The notes below the pieces were generated by a model. It was not told where the DNA came from, made no database searches, and worked only from the letters and a program-made list of their open reading frames with translations. A program made the translations under genes and the position numbers. DNA of 64,000 nt from Pararhizobium_B sp963760965 (GTDB lineage Bacteria; Pseudomonadota; Alphaproteobacteria; Rhizobiales; Rhizobiaceae): positions 372,001 to 436,000 of the forward strand of contig CAVXEW010000006.1 in NCBI GenBank assembly GCA_963760965.1, read 5' to 3'. The stretch's first letter is position 1. Each line of letters opens with the position of its first letter. This document shows positions 45,485-53,367 of the stretch, piece by piece.

Positions 45485-45874
45485 ATGTCCTATACGATCG
45501 ATCGCAGCTTCGAGACGACGGATTTCGATGCCATCGCCGGGCGCACCCGCGCGGCGCTGGCCGCCGAGGGCTTCGGCGTCCTGACCGAGATCGACGTCAA
45601 GGAGACGATGAAGGCCAAGCTTGGGGTCGATGGTAGCGATTACCTGATCCTCGGGGCGTGCAACCCGCGCATGGCGCACGAGGCAATGCAGATCGAGCCG
45701 CGGGTCGGCGCGATGCTGCCGTGCAACGTCATCCTTCGGCAGGTCGACGCGGACAAGGTCGAGGTCAGCGCCATCGATCCGGTCGCCTCGATGGCAGCCA
45801 TCGACAACGCGAAGCTCAAGTCCCTCGCGGGAAAGGTCCGCGAGATGCTGGAGAAGGCCGTCGCTCGGATCTGA
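45485..45874 (+). CDS. DUF302 domain protein
   Basis: The 129-residue protein matches DUF302: MSYTIDRSFETTDFDAIAGRTRAALAAEGFGVLTEIDVKETMKAKLG, then YLILGACNPRMAHEAMQIEPRVGAMLPCNVILRQVD. The cysteine/histidine pairs ACNPRMAHEA and LPCNV are conserved in this family, but its biochemical role is not known. No signal peptide, so cytoplasmic. The ATG follows GAGGAAAGG, 27 bp after usp and probably in the same transcript. DUF302 genes often accompany sulfur- and stress-related clusters like this one. Confidence 0.85.
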   Translation: MSYTIDRSFETTDFDAIAGRTRAALAAEGFGVLTEIDVKETMKAKLGVDGSDYLILGACNPRMAHEAMQIEPRVGAMLPCNVILRQVDADKVEVSAIDPVASMAAIDNAKLKSLAGKVREMLEKAVARI

Positions 45875-45967
45875 GCCGGCTGGCCGTCTCCTGCGTGGCG
45901 GAAGGGCGCTCCGGCGCTTCCGTCCGGTTCCCCGCAGCACCATCGGGCAGATCCCGGGAGAAATGAG

Positions 45968-46534
45968 ATGAAGAAAGTTTTCGCCGCCGCACTCATGTCG
46001 GCCTTCGTCGGTCTCGTGCTTGCCTGCGGCCCGGCCCGCGCGGCCGAGCGGATAACGGACATCCGCGTTGCGCTCCTCGACATGACCTCCAACATGGGCG
46101 ACGGTCCGATGAGCGCCGGCTGGAGCGGCATGGGCCACGGCATGTTCGGCCGCGGCGGCGAAGGCTACGGGCCGGGCCGGGGCATGATGGGCCGAGGTGG
46201 CATGATGGCCTACGGCCCGATGGCCATCCGCATCGACCGCGCGAGCGCCCCGGCAGGGGAGGTCCGCTTCCACGTGACGAACTGGTCGCTCTCGATGGTC
46301 CACGAGATGGTGGTCGTTGCCGTCGACAACGCACAGGCGCCTCTGCCCTATGATCCGAGGCAGCAGCGCGTCCGCGAGGAGCAGGTCAAGAGGCTCGGCG
46401 AGACGGGCGAGCTGCAGCCGAGTTCCTCGAAGGAGCTCGACCTGAAGCTGGCCCCGGGCTCCTATCTGCTGATCTGCAACGTGCCCGGCCATTACGCTGC
46501 CGGAATGGTTGCGTCCCTGACCGTAACCCCCTGA
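45968..46534 (+). CDS. Cupredoxin-like copper protein with Met/Gly-rich insert
   Basis: Predicted exported 188-residue protein. It has a signal peptide (MKKVFAAALMSAFVGLVLAC) that ends either at an atypical lipobox cysteine (C20) or at ARA-AE. The cupredoxin fold shows type I copper ligands H112 (MVHEM), C170 (LICNVPGH), H175 and M180. Residues about 43-85 form an insert rich in Met, Gly and His (GMGHGMFGRGGEGYGPGRGMMGRGGMM), which could bind extra copper. A periplasmic electron carrier or copper chaperone is plausible. It is last in the usp-DUF302 run and converges on atpG. Confidence 0.82.
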   Translation: MKKVFAAALMSAFVGLVLACGPARAAERITDIRVALLDMTSNMGDGPMSAGWSGMGHGMFGRGGEGYGPGRGMMGRGGMMAYGPMAIRIDRASAPAGEVRFHVTNWSLSMVHEMVVVAVDNAQAPLPYDPRQQRVREEQVKRLGETGELQPSSSKELDLKLAPGSYLLICNVPGHYAAGMVASLTVTP

Positions 46535-46549
46535 TCCGAGAAGGCGATC

Positions 46550-46576
46550 GTGCCGCTGGCAACAGGCCAGCGGCAC
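46550..46576. terminator. Bidirectional hairpin between cupredoxin and atpG
   Basis: A perfect 11-bp stem (GTGCCGCTGGC / GCCAGCGGCAC, loop AACAG) lies between the converging genes. It has no U-tract on either side, but its strength and position fit a terminator for both. Confidence 0.6.
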
Positions 46577-46586
46577 GCGCCTGCGG

Positions 46587-47435
46587 TCATTGCGGGCGGC
46601 TGGCGCTCTCGCCGGCCGCGAGTTCGATGATCTCGGAGGTTATCTCCTCCTGGCGGGCGATCTGCTGGGTGACCTGCAGTTCCGAAAGCATATGCTCGAT
46701 GTGGCCGCGCGTAGAGGTCATCGCGGCCATTCGCGCCTCGCTTTCCGCGGCGAAGGCGTGCAGGGCAGCGTGGCACAGCTGGGCATGAAGATACTCGCCG
46801 ACGAGCGCTTCAAGCAGATCGGCCGCTGCGAGATTCAGCAGTGGCGGATTGCCGGCCGGCACGGTGCGGAATGCCGCCAGGTCGACCGGAAACAGGCGAT
46901 GCCGGCGGATTTCGGCGGCCTGGCCGGCGCTCAGCGTCGTGAAGGCGACCTCCAGGGCATCGATGGCACCGGCGGCGAGTCGCTCGTAGAGCGCTTCCGC
47001 GAGCCGGTCCGCGAGGGCGGGAATCGAGATGGAGTGGGACGGCATGCCGGTCTTCCACGCGGGTGCGAGCCCGCGCTCGGCGGCGAGCGCGGCACCGCGC
47101 GTACCGACCACGAACAGCTGGTCCGGGTCGAAGTCGCCGCCGAGCGCGTCGAGCATGCGCTCGCTGAAATTGCCGGCAAAGCCCTGTTCGGCAAGAAAGA
47201 GGACAAGCGCCGGCGGCTTGAGGGATGTGCGCGCGGAGGCGTTGTCGGCCGGTGCGAGTGGCAGTATGCGCGCGATGTCGGTGGCGATGGTGCGGGAATA
47301 GCCGTCGACGGCGACCAGTTGCGCGCGCGCCTGCTGGGCATGGGCGGCGGCGATCCCGCGCATTGCGTTGACGACGGAACCGAGCTTGCGGATCCCCTCC
47401 ATGCGCGCGGTGATCTCGGAAAACCGCTCGTTCAT
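46587..47435 (-). CDS. atpG: N-ATPase gamma subunit
   Basis: Central-stalk subunit of the second F-type ATPase, 282 residues. The N-terminal helix is MNERFSEITARMEGIRKLGSVVNAMRGIAAAHAQQARAQL and the C-terminal helix ESEARMAAMTSTRGHIEHMLSELQVTQQIARQEEITSEIIELAAG. Both carry the gamma-subunit hallmarks that form the coiled-coil rotor. It is the last gene of atpDCQRBEFAG; its ATG overlaps the atpA stop by 4 bp. The sequence is divergent from housekeeping gamma, as usual for N-ATPases. Confidence 0.9.
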   Translation of the reverse strand: MNERFSEITARMEGIRKLGSVVNAMRGIAAAHAQQARAQLVAVDGYSRTIATDIARILPLAPADNASARTSLKPPALVLFLAEQGFAGNFSERMLDALGGDFDPDQLFVVGTRGAALAAERGLAPAWKTGMPSHSISIPALADRLAEALYERLAAGAIDALEVAFTTLSAGQAAEIRRHRLFPVDLAAFRTVPAGNPPLLNLAAADLLEALVGEYLHAQLCHAALHAFAAESEARMAAMTSTRGHIEHMLSELQVTQQIARQEEITSEIIELAAGESASRPQ

Positions 47436-48976
47436 GTTCGAGCCGTTCCGGACGAATCGGCCGTTGCTCCCGACACGCGGCGGCGGACCGCGCCAAGCAG
47501 GCTCTCCCTCTCCTCCGGCCCGATGATGCCCGTCTCCAGCAGGCTTCGCGTGGCCTCCGGCGCTTCGTCGGCGAGTGTGGCCGCTAGCTCGGCGCGCAGG
47601 GCAGGAATCCCGGCGACCGGGAAATTGTCGAGAAGGCCGTTCTGCACCGCAAGCACGAGAGCGACCTCTTGGGCCAGGGAATCGGGGGCATGCTGGCCTT
47701 GCGCAAGGACGCCTCGGATGTGCTGGCCGCGCGTCAGCTGGCCGCGAATGCGGTTGTCCGGCATCCCGCCGAACCGCGTGAACATCTCCAGTTCCAGAAA
47801 CTGCGCGTAGTCGAGCCGCAGCGCGGCCGCGGCCTCCCGCAGGGCGGGTGCCTGCGTCTTGCCGCCGACGCGGCTGACGCTCGTGCCCACATCGATGGCG
47901 GGCTTCTGCCCCTCGTTGAACAGCCTTGTGTCGAGCACGATCTGCCCGTCCGTGATCGAAATGAGGTTGGTCGGGATGTAGGCGCTGAGATTCCCGGCAT
48001 CCGTCTCGGCGATCGGAAGAGCCGTCAGCGAGCCGCCTCCGTGCACTTTCGAAAGCTTCGCCGCGCGTTCGAGCAGGCGGGCGTGAACGTAGAATATGTC
48101 GCCCGGATAGGCTTCGCGGCCTGGAGGCAGGCGCGTCAGGAGCGCGATCTCCCGGTGGCTTGCGGCATGCTTGGTCAGGTCGTCGATAACGACCAGCGCG
48201 TGCTGGCCCTTGTCCCGGAAGTACTCGGCCATCGTCATGCCGGCGAACGGCGCGATCCATTGCAGGCCCGGCGCGGTCGCTGCGCCTGCCACCACGATGA
48301 TCGTGCGTTCCGGCGCACCATGCTCCCGGATCGCCTCGATTGCCCGCATGACGCTCGATGTCTTCTGTCCCACGGCGACGTAGACCGAGACGATCGCGCT
48401 TGCCTTCTGCGCGATGATCGTGTCCACGGCAATCGTCGTCTTGCCGGTGGCGCGGTCTCCGATGATGAGTTCGCGTTGCCCGCGGCCCAGCGCGAAAAGC
48501 GTGTCGATTGCAAGGATGCCGGTCTGCACCGGTTCCGTCACGGCGTCGCGCGCGATGATCTCGGGCGCCGGCCTCTCGATGGGCATGTGGCTTTCGGCCT
48601 CGATCGGCCCCTTGCCGTCGAGCGGCCGCCCGAGCGGATCGACGATGCGGCCGAGCAGGCCCGGCCCGACGGGTACGCGCACCACGTCGCCGCTTCCGCG
48701 GACGATGTCGCCGGCCTCCACAGCATCGACGTCGTCGAACAGCACGCAGCCGATCCGCTCCGGCTCGAGAACCTGCGCGAAGCCGAACTGGCCGCCGGAG
48801 AAATGCAGCAGTTCGTCGAGACGTGCGTCCGGCAGGCCGGAAACGAAGGCGATGCCGTCCGCAACCTCCTCGACGCGGCCGAGGGTCTCCATGCTCGGCG
48901 AAAGCGGCGTGGACTTGAGACTGGCGCTCGCCCGCTTCAGCCAGGCGTCGGCCGGCTTGTCTTCGTCACGACGCAT
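47432..48976 (-). CDS. atpA: N-ATPase alpha subunit
   Basis: Regulatory nucleotide-binding subunit, 514 residues. Walker A is GDRATGKTTIAVDT (about 170) and the alpha-type Walker B/ALVVIDDLTKHA segment lies at about 262. The signature PAIDVGTSVSRVGGKTQ near residue 365 contains the S-x-S-R-V arginine finger. Its start overlaps atpF by 11 bp. It is shorter at the N-terminus-binding region for a delta subunit; N-ATPases have no delta gene, and none is present here. Confidence 0.93.
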   Translation of the reverse strand: MRRDEDKPADAWLKRASASLKSTPLSPSMETLGRVEEVADGIAFVSGLPDARLDELLHFSGGQFGFAQVLEPERIGCVLFDDVDAVEAGDIVRGSGDVVRVPVGPGLLGRIVDPLGRPLDGKGPIEAESHMPIERPAPEIIARDAVTEPVQTGILAIDTLFALGRGQRELIIGDRATGKTTIAVDTIIAQKASAIVSVYVAVGQKTSSVMRAIEAIREHGAPERTIIVVAGAATAPGLQWIAPFAGMTMAEYFRDKGQHALVVIDDLTKHAASHREIALLTRLPPGREAYPGDIFYVHARLLERAAKLSKVHGGGSLTALPIAETDAGNLSAYIPTNLISITDGQIVLDTRLFNEGQKPAIDVGTSVSRVGGKTQAPALREAAAALRLDYAQFLELEMFTRFGGMPDNRIRGQLTRGQHIRGVLAQGQHAPDSLAQEVALVLAVQNGLLDNFPVAGIPALRAELAATLADEAPEATRSLLETGIIGPEERESLLGAVRRRVSGATADSSGTART

Positions 48977-49700
48977 CGGCCAGCTCCTTCCGGATGCGCT
49001 CGAGATCGGCGCGCCAGCTGTTGGCGAGCGTGAAGTGGGTGCCGTGCAGTTCTATGCCGGCGATGATTTCGGGATCGGTGGAAAACTCCAGCGTCGGGAC
49101 CGAACCGAAGGCCCCGGCGATCCGGTCGGCAATCTCCTTCCTCTCAGCCGGAGAGAGTTCGGACGCCGTCACCGCCTCGATCCGCCCGCCCTCGCGGACG
49201 GACTCCCGGGCCGCCTCGGGCAGTTCCCCTATGGCTTTCAGGAGCCACGCGACGAAGGCCGTCAGTACGGCGGGACCGTCAAGCCGGGCGGCAAGCTTGC
49301 CGGCGATCTCGACGGCGAGCCGGCTCGATCGGTCCGCCCATGCCCTTTCCTCGGCCGCATGTGCGGATTCCGCCGCACTCCGTGCTGCCTGCTCGATCCC
49401 CTCGGCCTTGCTCCGCGCCTCTTCCAGTATTGCAGCCCGTTCCTTCCCTGCGTCGCGGCGCGCCGTTGCCAGGATTTCCTCCCGTTCGGAGGCGAAGCCG
49501 GCGCGGGTCGCCTCTATCCGGGCGGCCGCGGCGTCCATCTCCGAGCGTCGCGCCTCGGCCTCCGAGAGCATCGTCGCGGCGGCGGCCTGCCGCTTTTCGA
49601 TGATGGCGGCGACCGGGCGCCAGAAGAACCGTCCGAGCAGCCAGATGAGGACTGCGACGTTGACGGCTTCGAGGCCTAGTGTCCACCAGTCGACGTGCAT
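48966..49700 (-). CDS. atpF: N-ATPase b subunit (with delta-like C-terminus)
   Basis: Peripheral-stalk subunit, 244 residues. A single N-terminal membrane helix (LEAVNVAVLIWLLGRFFWRPV, about 8-28) is followed by a long charged alpha-helix (about 30-140). The C-terminal region (about 150-240: FVAWLLKAIGELPEAARESVREGG, ELSPAERKEIADRIAGAFGS) resembles the delta subunit of ordinary ATP synthases. This extended b subunit is typical of N-ATPases, which lack a separate delta. It lies 7 bp downstream of atpE. Confidence 0.88.
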   Translation of the reverse strand: MHVDWWTLGLEAVNVAVLIWLLGRFFWRPVAAIIEKRQAAAATMLSEAEARRSEMDAAAARIEATRAGFASEREEILATARRDAGKERAAILEEARSKAEGIEQAARSAAESAHAAEERAWADRSSRLAVEIAGKLAARLDGPAVLTAFVAWLLKAIGELPEAARESVREGGRIEAVTASELSPAERKEIADRIAGAFGSVPTLEFSTDPEIIAGIELHGTHFTLANSWRADLERIRKELADAS

Positions 49701-49707
49701 CGTGGCG

Positions 49708-49950
49708 TCACAGGAGCGGGTTGGCGAAGAGCAGGAGCAGCGCGATCACCAGGCAGTAGATGGCCGTCGTCTCGATCATGGCGAGACCGACGAAGAGCGT
49801 CCGCGAGATGGTGTTGGCGGCTTCCGGCTGCCGGGCGATGGCGTCCATCGCGGCGGCGACTGCCCGGCCTTCGCCGAGCGCCGGGCCGAGCGCTCCGAAG
49901 GAGACGGCGATCGCCGCTCCAATGATGCTTGCGAGCGCGAGCCAGTTCAT
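49708..49950 (-). CDS. atpE: N-ATPase c subunit (rotor ring), Na+-type ligands
   Basis: The 80-residue hairpin of two membrane helices makes up the ion-carrying rotor ring. Helix 1 ends GALGPALGEGRAVAAAMDAIARQPE with Glu27. Helix 2 is TLFVGLAMIETTAIYCLVIALLLLFANP with Glu60, Thr61, Thr62 and Tyr65. A glutamate in helix 1 together with E-(S/T)-T and Tyr in helix 2 is the Na+-coordinating set reported for N-ATPases and other Na+-dependent F-ATPases, so Na+ (or Na+ and H+) transport is predicted. It overlaps atpB by 4 bp. Confidence 0.92.
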   Translation of the reverse strand: MNWLALASIIGAAIAVSFGALGPALGEGRAVAAAMDAIARQPEAANTISRTLFVGLAMIETTAIYCLVIALLLLFANPLL

Positions 49951-50636
49951 GAGGCTTTCCTTTTCATTGCATTTTCGGGGAGTTCGTTGACCGCGCCGGC
50001 GATGAAGACCATGGCGAGCACGGTAAAGATGTACGCCTGGACCGCGCCTGTCAGCAGGTCGAGCGCCATGAAGGGAATGGGCACCAGGAGGCCTGCGAGC
50101 GACAGGACGATTCCGATGACGAAGACGCCGCTCATGACGTTGCCGAACAGGCGGACGAGCAGCGAGAAGGTCCGCGTCAGGCTCTCGACGAAATTGAGCG
50201 GGATCATCACCGGGGTCGGCGAGGCGAAGGTCGAGAGATAGCCGCTGATGCCGCCGGCACGGATGCCGAAGACGATGATCGCTATGAACACGAGCAGCGC
50301 GAGAGCCGCGTCAGTCTCCAGGTGCGCGGTCGGCGGCTCCACGCCGGGTACCAGCGACGACCAGTTGGACACGAAGATGAAGACGAAGAGGGTGCCGATG
50401 AAGGACCTGTACCGCTCCGGCTCGCTCCTCATCGTGTCGCGTATCTGGCTGTCCACCGTTTCCACGACCAGTTCCAGCGCCGCCTGCAGCCGGCCGGGGA
50501 CCAGCGCGAGCCGCCGGGTCGCGAGGAAGCTCCCGGCGGTGAGCAGCGCCATGATCCCCCAGGTGACGACGACGGTGGTCGTGACCGGTACGGCGCCGAG
50601 GTGGAAGAGCACGCTGGTTTCCAGGGGCGACTTCAT
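49947..50636 (-). CDS. atpB: N-ATPase a subunit
   Basis: Membrane stator subunit with five to six helices that forms the ion half-channels, 229 residues. The essential arginine of helix 4 is expected in NFVESLTRTFSLLVRLFGNVMSGVFVIG; the FVE-R-LFGN pattern is the F-type a-subunit signature. The LQAALELVVETVDSQIRDTM segment precedes the channel helices. The ATG overlaps atpR and the stop overlaps atpE (both ATGA). Confidence 0.92.
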   Translation of the reverse strand: MKSPLETSVLFHLGAVPVTTTVVVTWGIMALLTAGSFLATRRLALVPGRLQAALELVVETVDSQIRDTMRSEPERYRSFIGTLFVFIFVSNWSSLVPGVEPPTAHLETDAALALLVFIAIIVFGIRAGGISGYLSTFASPTPVMIPLNFVESLTRTFSLLVRLFGNVMSGVFVIGIVLSLAGLLVPIPFMALDLLTGAVQAYIFTVLAMVFIAGAVNELPENAMKRKAS

Positions 50637-50932
50637 GAAGGCCTCCGCTCCTCGCGGCCGAGGACGACCGCCCGTCCGAACATCAGGCCGACCGCCGTCG
50701 CAAGGAGCGGCGCGGACCCGGCGACGGCGGCCGCCGCAAGGACGCCGCCGGTCAGCGCGAAACGGGCGGCAAGGAGCAGGAGGGCGAGCCCGCCGCGTGC
50801 CTGTGCCATCAGCTCCGTTCCCCTGCGCAGGACGGAAAAATGGATGACGCCGACAAGCGTGCCGAGCAGCAGCCAGCCGGCGAGCGGAAGCGCCCGGAGG
50901 AGGAGATGTGCGGCAGTCGTCTGGTCGATCAT
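50633..50932 (-). CDS. atpR: N-ATPase accessory membrane protein AtpR
   Basis: The 99-residue protein with three hydrophobic helices (about 17-35, 48-66, 70-88) lies between atpQ and atpB, the fixed AtpR position of N-ATPase operons. Conserved arginines in helix 2 and 3 (LLLAARFALTGG, GLMFGRAVVLG) are thought to pair with the c-ring glutamates during assembly. I chose the ATG at 50932 because it overlaps the atpQ stop as ATGA, like every other junction here. An upstream ATG (50947) is possible. Confidence 0.85.
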   Translation of the reverse strand: MIDQTTAAHLLLRALPLAGWLLLGTLVGVIHFSVLRRGTELMAQARGGLALLLLAARFALTGGVLAAAAVAGSAPLLATAVGLMFGRAVVLGREERRPS

Positions 50933-51210
50933 GCGCTGTTCACCCATTTCCAGGCCGACCAGCAGCCGAGCGCCAGCCCGAGGAGCAGGAGAGGCCCCGT
51001 CCAGAACAGCACCGTCCCGGAAACATTGTCCAGCCAGCGCCCGAGGAAAAGGCCGCCGAGCGTCGGCACCACGATGATCCAGCCCAGGACGCCGATCTGC
51101 GCGAGACGCCGTCCCAGCGACGGCTCACCTTCGGCGAGCCACGTTCGGCGGCGCCTCATGCGCCGCTGCACTTCGCCCACGAGGCGGTCCTTCTCGTCGC
51201 GCTCGCTCAT
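50929..51210 (-). CDS. atpQ: N-ATPase accessory membrane protein AtpQ (AtpI/AtpZ-like)
   Basis: The 93-residue protein has a basic N-terminus (VGEVQRRMRRRRTWLAEGEPSLGRRLAQ) and two membrane helices (about 38-56 and 63-84). The helix pair IGVLGWIIVVPTLGGLFLGRWLDNVSGTVLFWTGPLLLLGLALG has the AtpZ/AtpI pattern. It is in the AtpQ position between atpC and atpR, overlapping both by 4 bp. The probable role is c-ring assembly or Mg2+/ion handling; this is family-based. Confidence 0.85.
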   Translation of the reverse strand: MSERDEKDRLVGEVQRRMRRRRTWLAEGEPSLGRRLAQIGVLGWIIVVPTLGGLFLGRWLDNVSGTVLFWTGPLLLLGLALGCWSAWKWVNSA

Positions 51211-51629
51211 CCGCTTCCCCCCATGCCGGCTCCCGGCGGCCTGCGAAGGTGCTGCATGATCTGCCGGATGGCCGCGAGATGCAGGCGCGTGCTCTCGGTG
51301 CGTTCGCTGCGTTCGGTCTCGACGTCTGAGCGAAAGCACGAGAGGACACTCTGGTCCAGCGTCTCGAGGTCGTCGCCGAGGACCGCCTCGCGGCTGGTCA
51401 CGACGACGCTCTCGCCGCGCTCGACGGTCAGGATGCCGGCGCGCACGGCGCAGTGGCGCCACCTCCCGGCGGCGCCTTTCCAGCTGACGACGGAAACCGA
51501 GAGGGCGGTGAGGAAGTCCGCGTGGCCCGGCCAGATGCCGAAGCTTCCGCTCGCATCCTCCGCGCGCAGGCTCGCAATCCCTTCCTCGTCGGCGACGACG
51601 GCGAGCGGCGTCACGATGCGCAGTCTCAT
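51207..51629 (-). CDS. atpC: N-ATPase epsilon subunit
   Basis: The 140-residue rotor subunit has the N-terminal beta-sandwich of F-type epsilon: MRLRIVTPLAVVADEEGIASLRAEDASGSFGIWPGHADFLTAL, with the GSFGI-PGHADFLT landmark. The C-terminal helices are longer and arginine-rich. Second gene of the operon; its ATG overlaps the atpD stop by 4 bp. In N-ATPases atpC follows atpD, unlike housekeeping operons in which it is last after atpD. Confidence 0.88.
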   Translation of the reverse strand: MRLRIVTPLAVVADEEGIASLRAEDASGSFGIWPGHADFLTALSVSVVSWKGAAGRWRHCAVRAGILTVERGESVVVTSREAVLGDDLETLDQSVLSCFRSDVETERSERTESTRLHLAAIRQIMQHLRRPPGAGMGGSG

Positions 51630-53047
51630 GGCGCCGCCCCCGCCGGGCCGCCGGCTTCCTTCTCGCGCGCCTCGTCGAGCGTCCCTATCATGTAGAGCGA
51701 GCTTTCCGACCAGTCGTCGCTGCCGCCGTCGAGGATCGCTTCGCAGCCGGCAAGCGTATCGGCGCGCGTGACGCTGCGTCCGGCGGTGCCGGTGAAGGCC
51801 TCGGTGACGGCGAAGGGCTGGCTGAGGAAGCGCTGCAGCCGGCGGGCGCGTCTGACGACGAGGCGGTCGGCTGCGCCGAGTTCGTCGACGCCGAGCAGGG
51901 AGATGATGTCCTGCAGGTCCTTGAACCTCGCCAGCGTCGAACGCACCCTCTCCGCGATCTCGTAGTGCTTGTCGCCGACGACCGCGGGGTCGAGCAGCAG
52001 CGACGTGGAGGCGAGGGGATCGACCGCCGGATAGAAGCCTTCCGCGGCGAGGGCGCGCGAAAGGACGATGGTGCTGTCCATGTGGCTGGAGATCGCGGTC
52101 ACGGCCGGATCGGTGAAGTCGTCGGCCGGTACGTAGACCGCCTGGATGGCCGTGACGGAAGCGCCGGCCACGGAGGCGATGCGCTCCTGCAGGGCAGCGA
52201 CTTCGGTCGCGAGCGTCGGCTGGTATCCGACGCGCGAGGGCAGGCGGCCGAGCAGGCTGGAGATCTCGCTGCCCGCCTGGACGAAGCGGAAGACGTTGTC
52301 CATCAGCAGCAGCACGTTCTGGTGCTTCCGATCTCGAAAGTCCTCGGCGATCGTCAATGCGGTCATCGGCACCCGCCAGCGCGCGCCGGGGGGCTCGTTC
52401 ATCTGCCCGTAGATCAGCGCCGTATGGGCCAGCACGCCGGACGACCGCATGTCGGTCAGCATTTCGTGTCCCTCGCGGGACCGCTCGCCGACGCCCGCGA
52501 ACACCGAGATACCCTGGTACTTCTCGACCGTGGCGTGAATCAGCTCCATGACGAGCACCGTCTTGCCAACTCCGGCGCCGCCGAACATGGCCGCCTTGCC
52601 GCCTCGCGCGAGCGGAGCAAGGAGATCGATGACCTTGATGCCGGTCTCGAAGACGGCGCCCGACTGCACCTCCGCCGACAGGGACGGCGGCGGGTTGTGG
52701 ATCGGCCGTCGCGGCGTGTCCTCGGGCAGTGCGGCGCCGCCGTCGCGCGTTGCACCGACGACGTCGAGCAGGCGGCCGAGAACCGCTTCTCCGACCGGCA
52801 CCGTGATCGGTCGGCCGCTCGCGACCACCTCGGTGCCGCGCGAGAGGCCCGCCGTCGACTGAAGCGCGATGGCGCGCACATTCCTGAGGTCGAGATGGCT
52901 GTGAACCTCGAGAGTGAGACTTTCGCCGCCTGGACGGGCGATTGCGAGCGCGCTGTTCATGGGCGGCAGGCCGCCGTCGCCGAAACGTGCTTCGACGACC
53001 GGTCCGCGGATTGCCGTGACGACGCCTCGGGAAGGAAATGTGGTCAT
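51626..53047 (-). CDS. atpD: N-ATPase beta subunit
   Basis: Catalytic subunit, 473 residues. Walker A is GGAGVGKTVLVMEL (about 152-165) with the catalytic GERSREGHE (about 186). Walker B is NVLLLMDNVFRFVQAGSEIS (the DNVFRF form replaces the common DNIFRF), and the beta signature STSLLLDPAVVG is near residue 343. It is the first gene of atpDCQRBEFAG. This is an N-ATPase operon by gene order, lack of atpH (delta) and presence of atpQ/atpR. Such operons are extra copies beside the housekeeping synthase. An FNR-type box lies 84 bp upstream. Confidence 0.94.
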   Translation of the reverse strand: MTTFPSRGVVTAIRGPVVEARFGDGGLPPMNSALAIARPGGESLTLEVHSHLDLRNVRAIALQSTAGLSRGTEVVASGRPITVPVGEAVLGRLLDVVGATRDGGAALPEDTPRRPIHNPPPSLSAEVQSGAVFETGIKVIDLLAPLARGGKAAMFGGAGVGKTVLVMELIHATVEKYQGISVFAGVGERSREGHEMLTDMRSSGVLAHTALIYGQMNEPPGARWRVPMTALTIAEDFRDRKHQNVLLLMDNVFRFVQAGSEISSLLGRLPSRVGYQPTLATEVAALQERIASVAGASVTAIQAVYVPADDFTDPAVTAISSHMDSTIVLSRALAAEGFYPAVDPLASTSLLLDPAVVGDKHYEIAERVRSTLARFKDLQDIISLLGVDELGAADRLVVRRARRLQRFLSQPFAVTEAFTGTAGRSVTRADTLAGCEAILDGGSDDWSESSLYMIGTLDEAREKEAGGPAGAAP

Positions 53048-53130
53048 AGCCGGTCGAGCCCTTGGCCGCGCGGCGAGGTGACAGGCCGGCGCGATCCGCA
53101 GTTGCTTACGAGAGTGGTGACCGGCGGGCG

Positions 53131-53144
53131 TTGACGCAAGTCAA
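53131..53144 (-). promoter_or_regulatory. FNR/FixK-type box upstream of the N-ATPase operon
   Basis: TTGACGCAAGTCAA is a perfect TTGAC/GTCAA palindrome, 84-97 bp upstream of the atpD start. No convincing -10 is seen at 31 bp on the minus strand, so the activation mode is uncertain. It shares the 320-bp divergent region with the ppsA promoter; I see no gene in that region. Confidence 0.6.
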
Positions 53145-53196
53145 GGCTGTGTCCGCAGGCTTCGGCGCGCACCGCGGCTGCGACAAATCGGAGTGC

Positions 53197-53237
53197 TTGA
53201 TGTCGATCAATATAGTGCCCCGGACGCCCCCTATACT
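53197..53237 (+). promoter_or_regulatory. FNR/FixK-type promoter of ppsA
   Basis: TTGATGTCGATCAA (53197-53210), a perfect palindrome, followed by TATACT (53232-53237) with box centre to -10 centre exactly 31 bp. This is the clearest class II FNR-type promoter in the window. The ppsA start is about 125 bp downstream of the predicted transcription start. Confidence 0.8.
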
Positions 53238-53367
53238 TCACCCGTCCGACGCTGGCGAGCGAAGGGCCGGCGGGCCTGTTCAACGGTCCGCGTGCCCCGG
53301 TCGCGGAAATCGTCGCACGTTGGAAGTTATCCCCGGCGTCCCCCACCTGCAAGGAGCGAGACACGAC

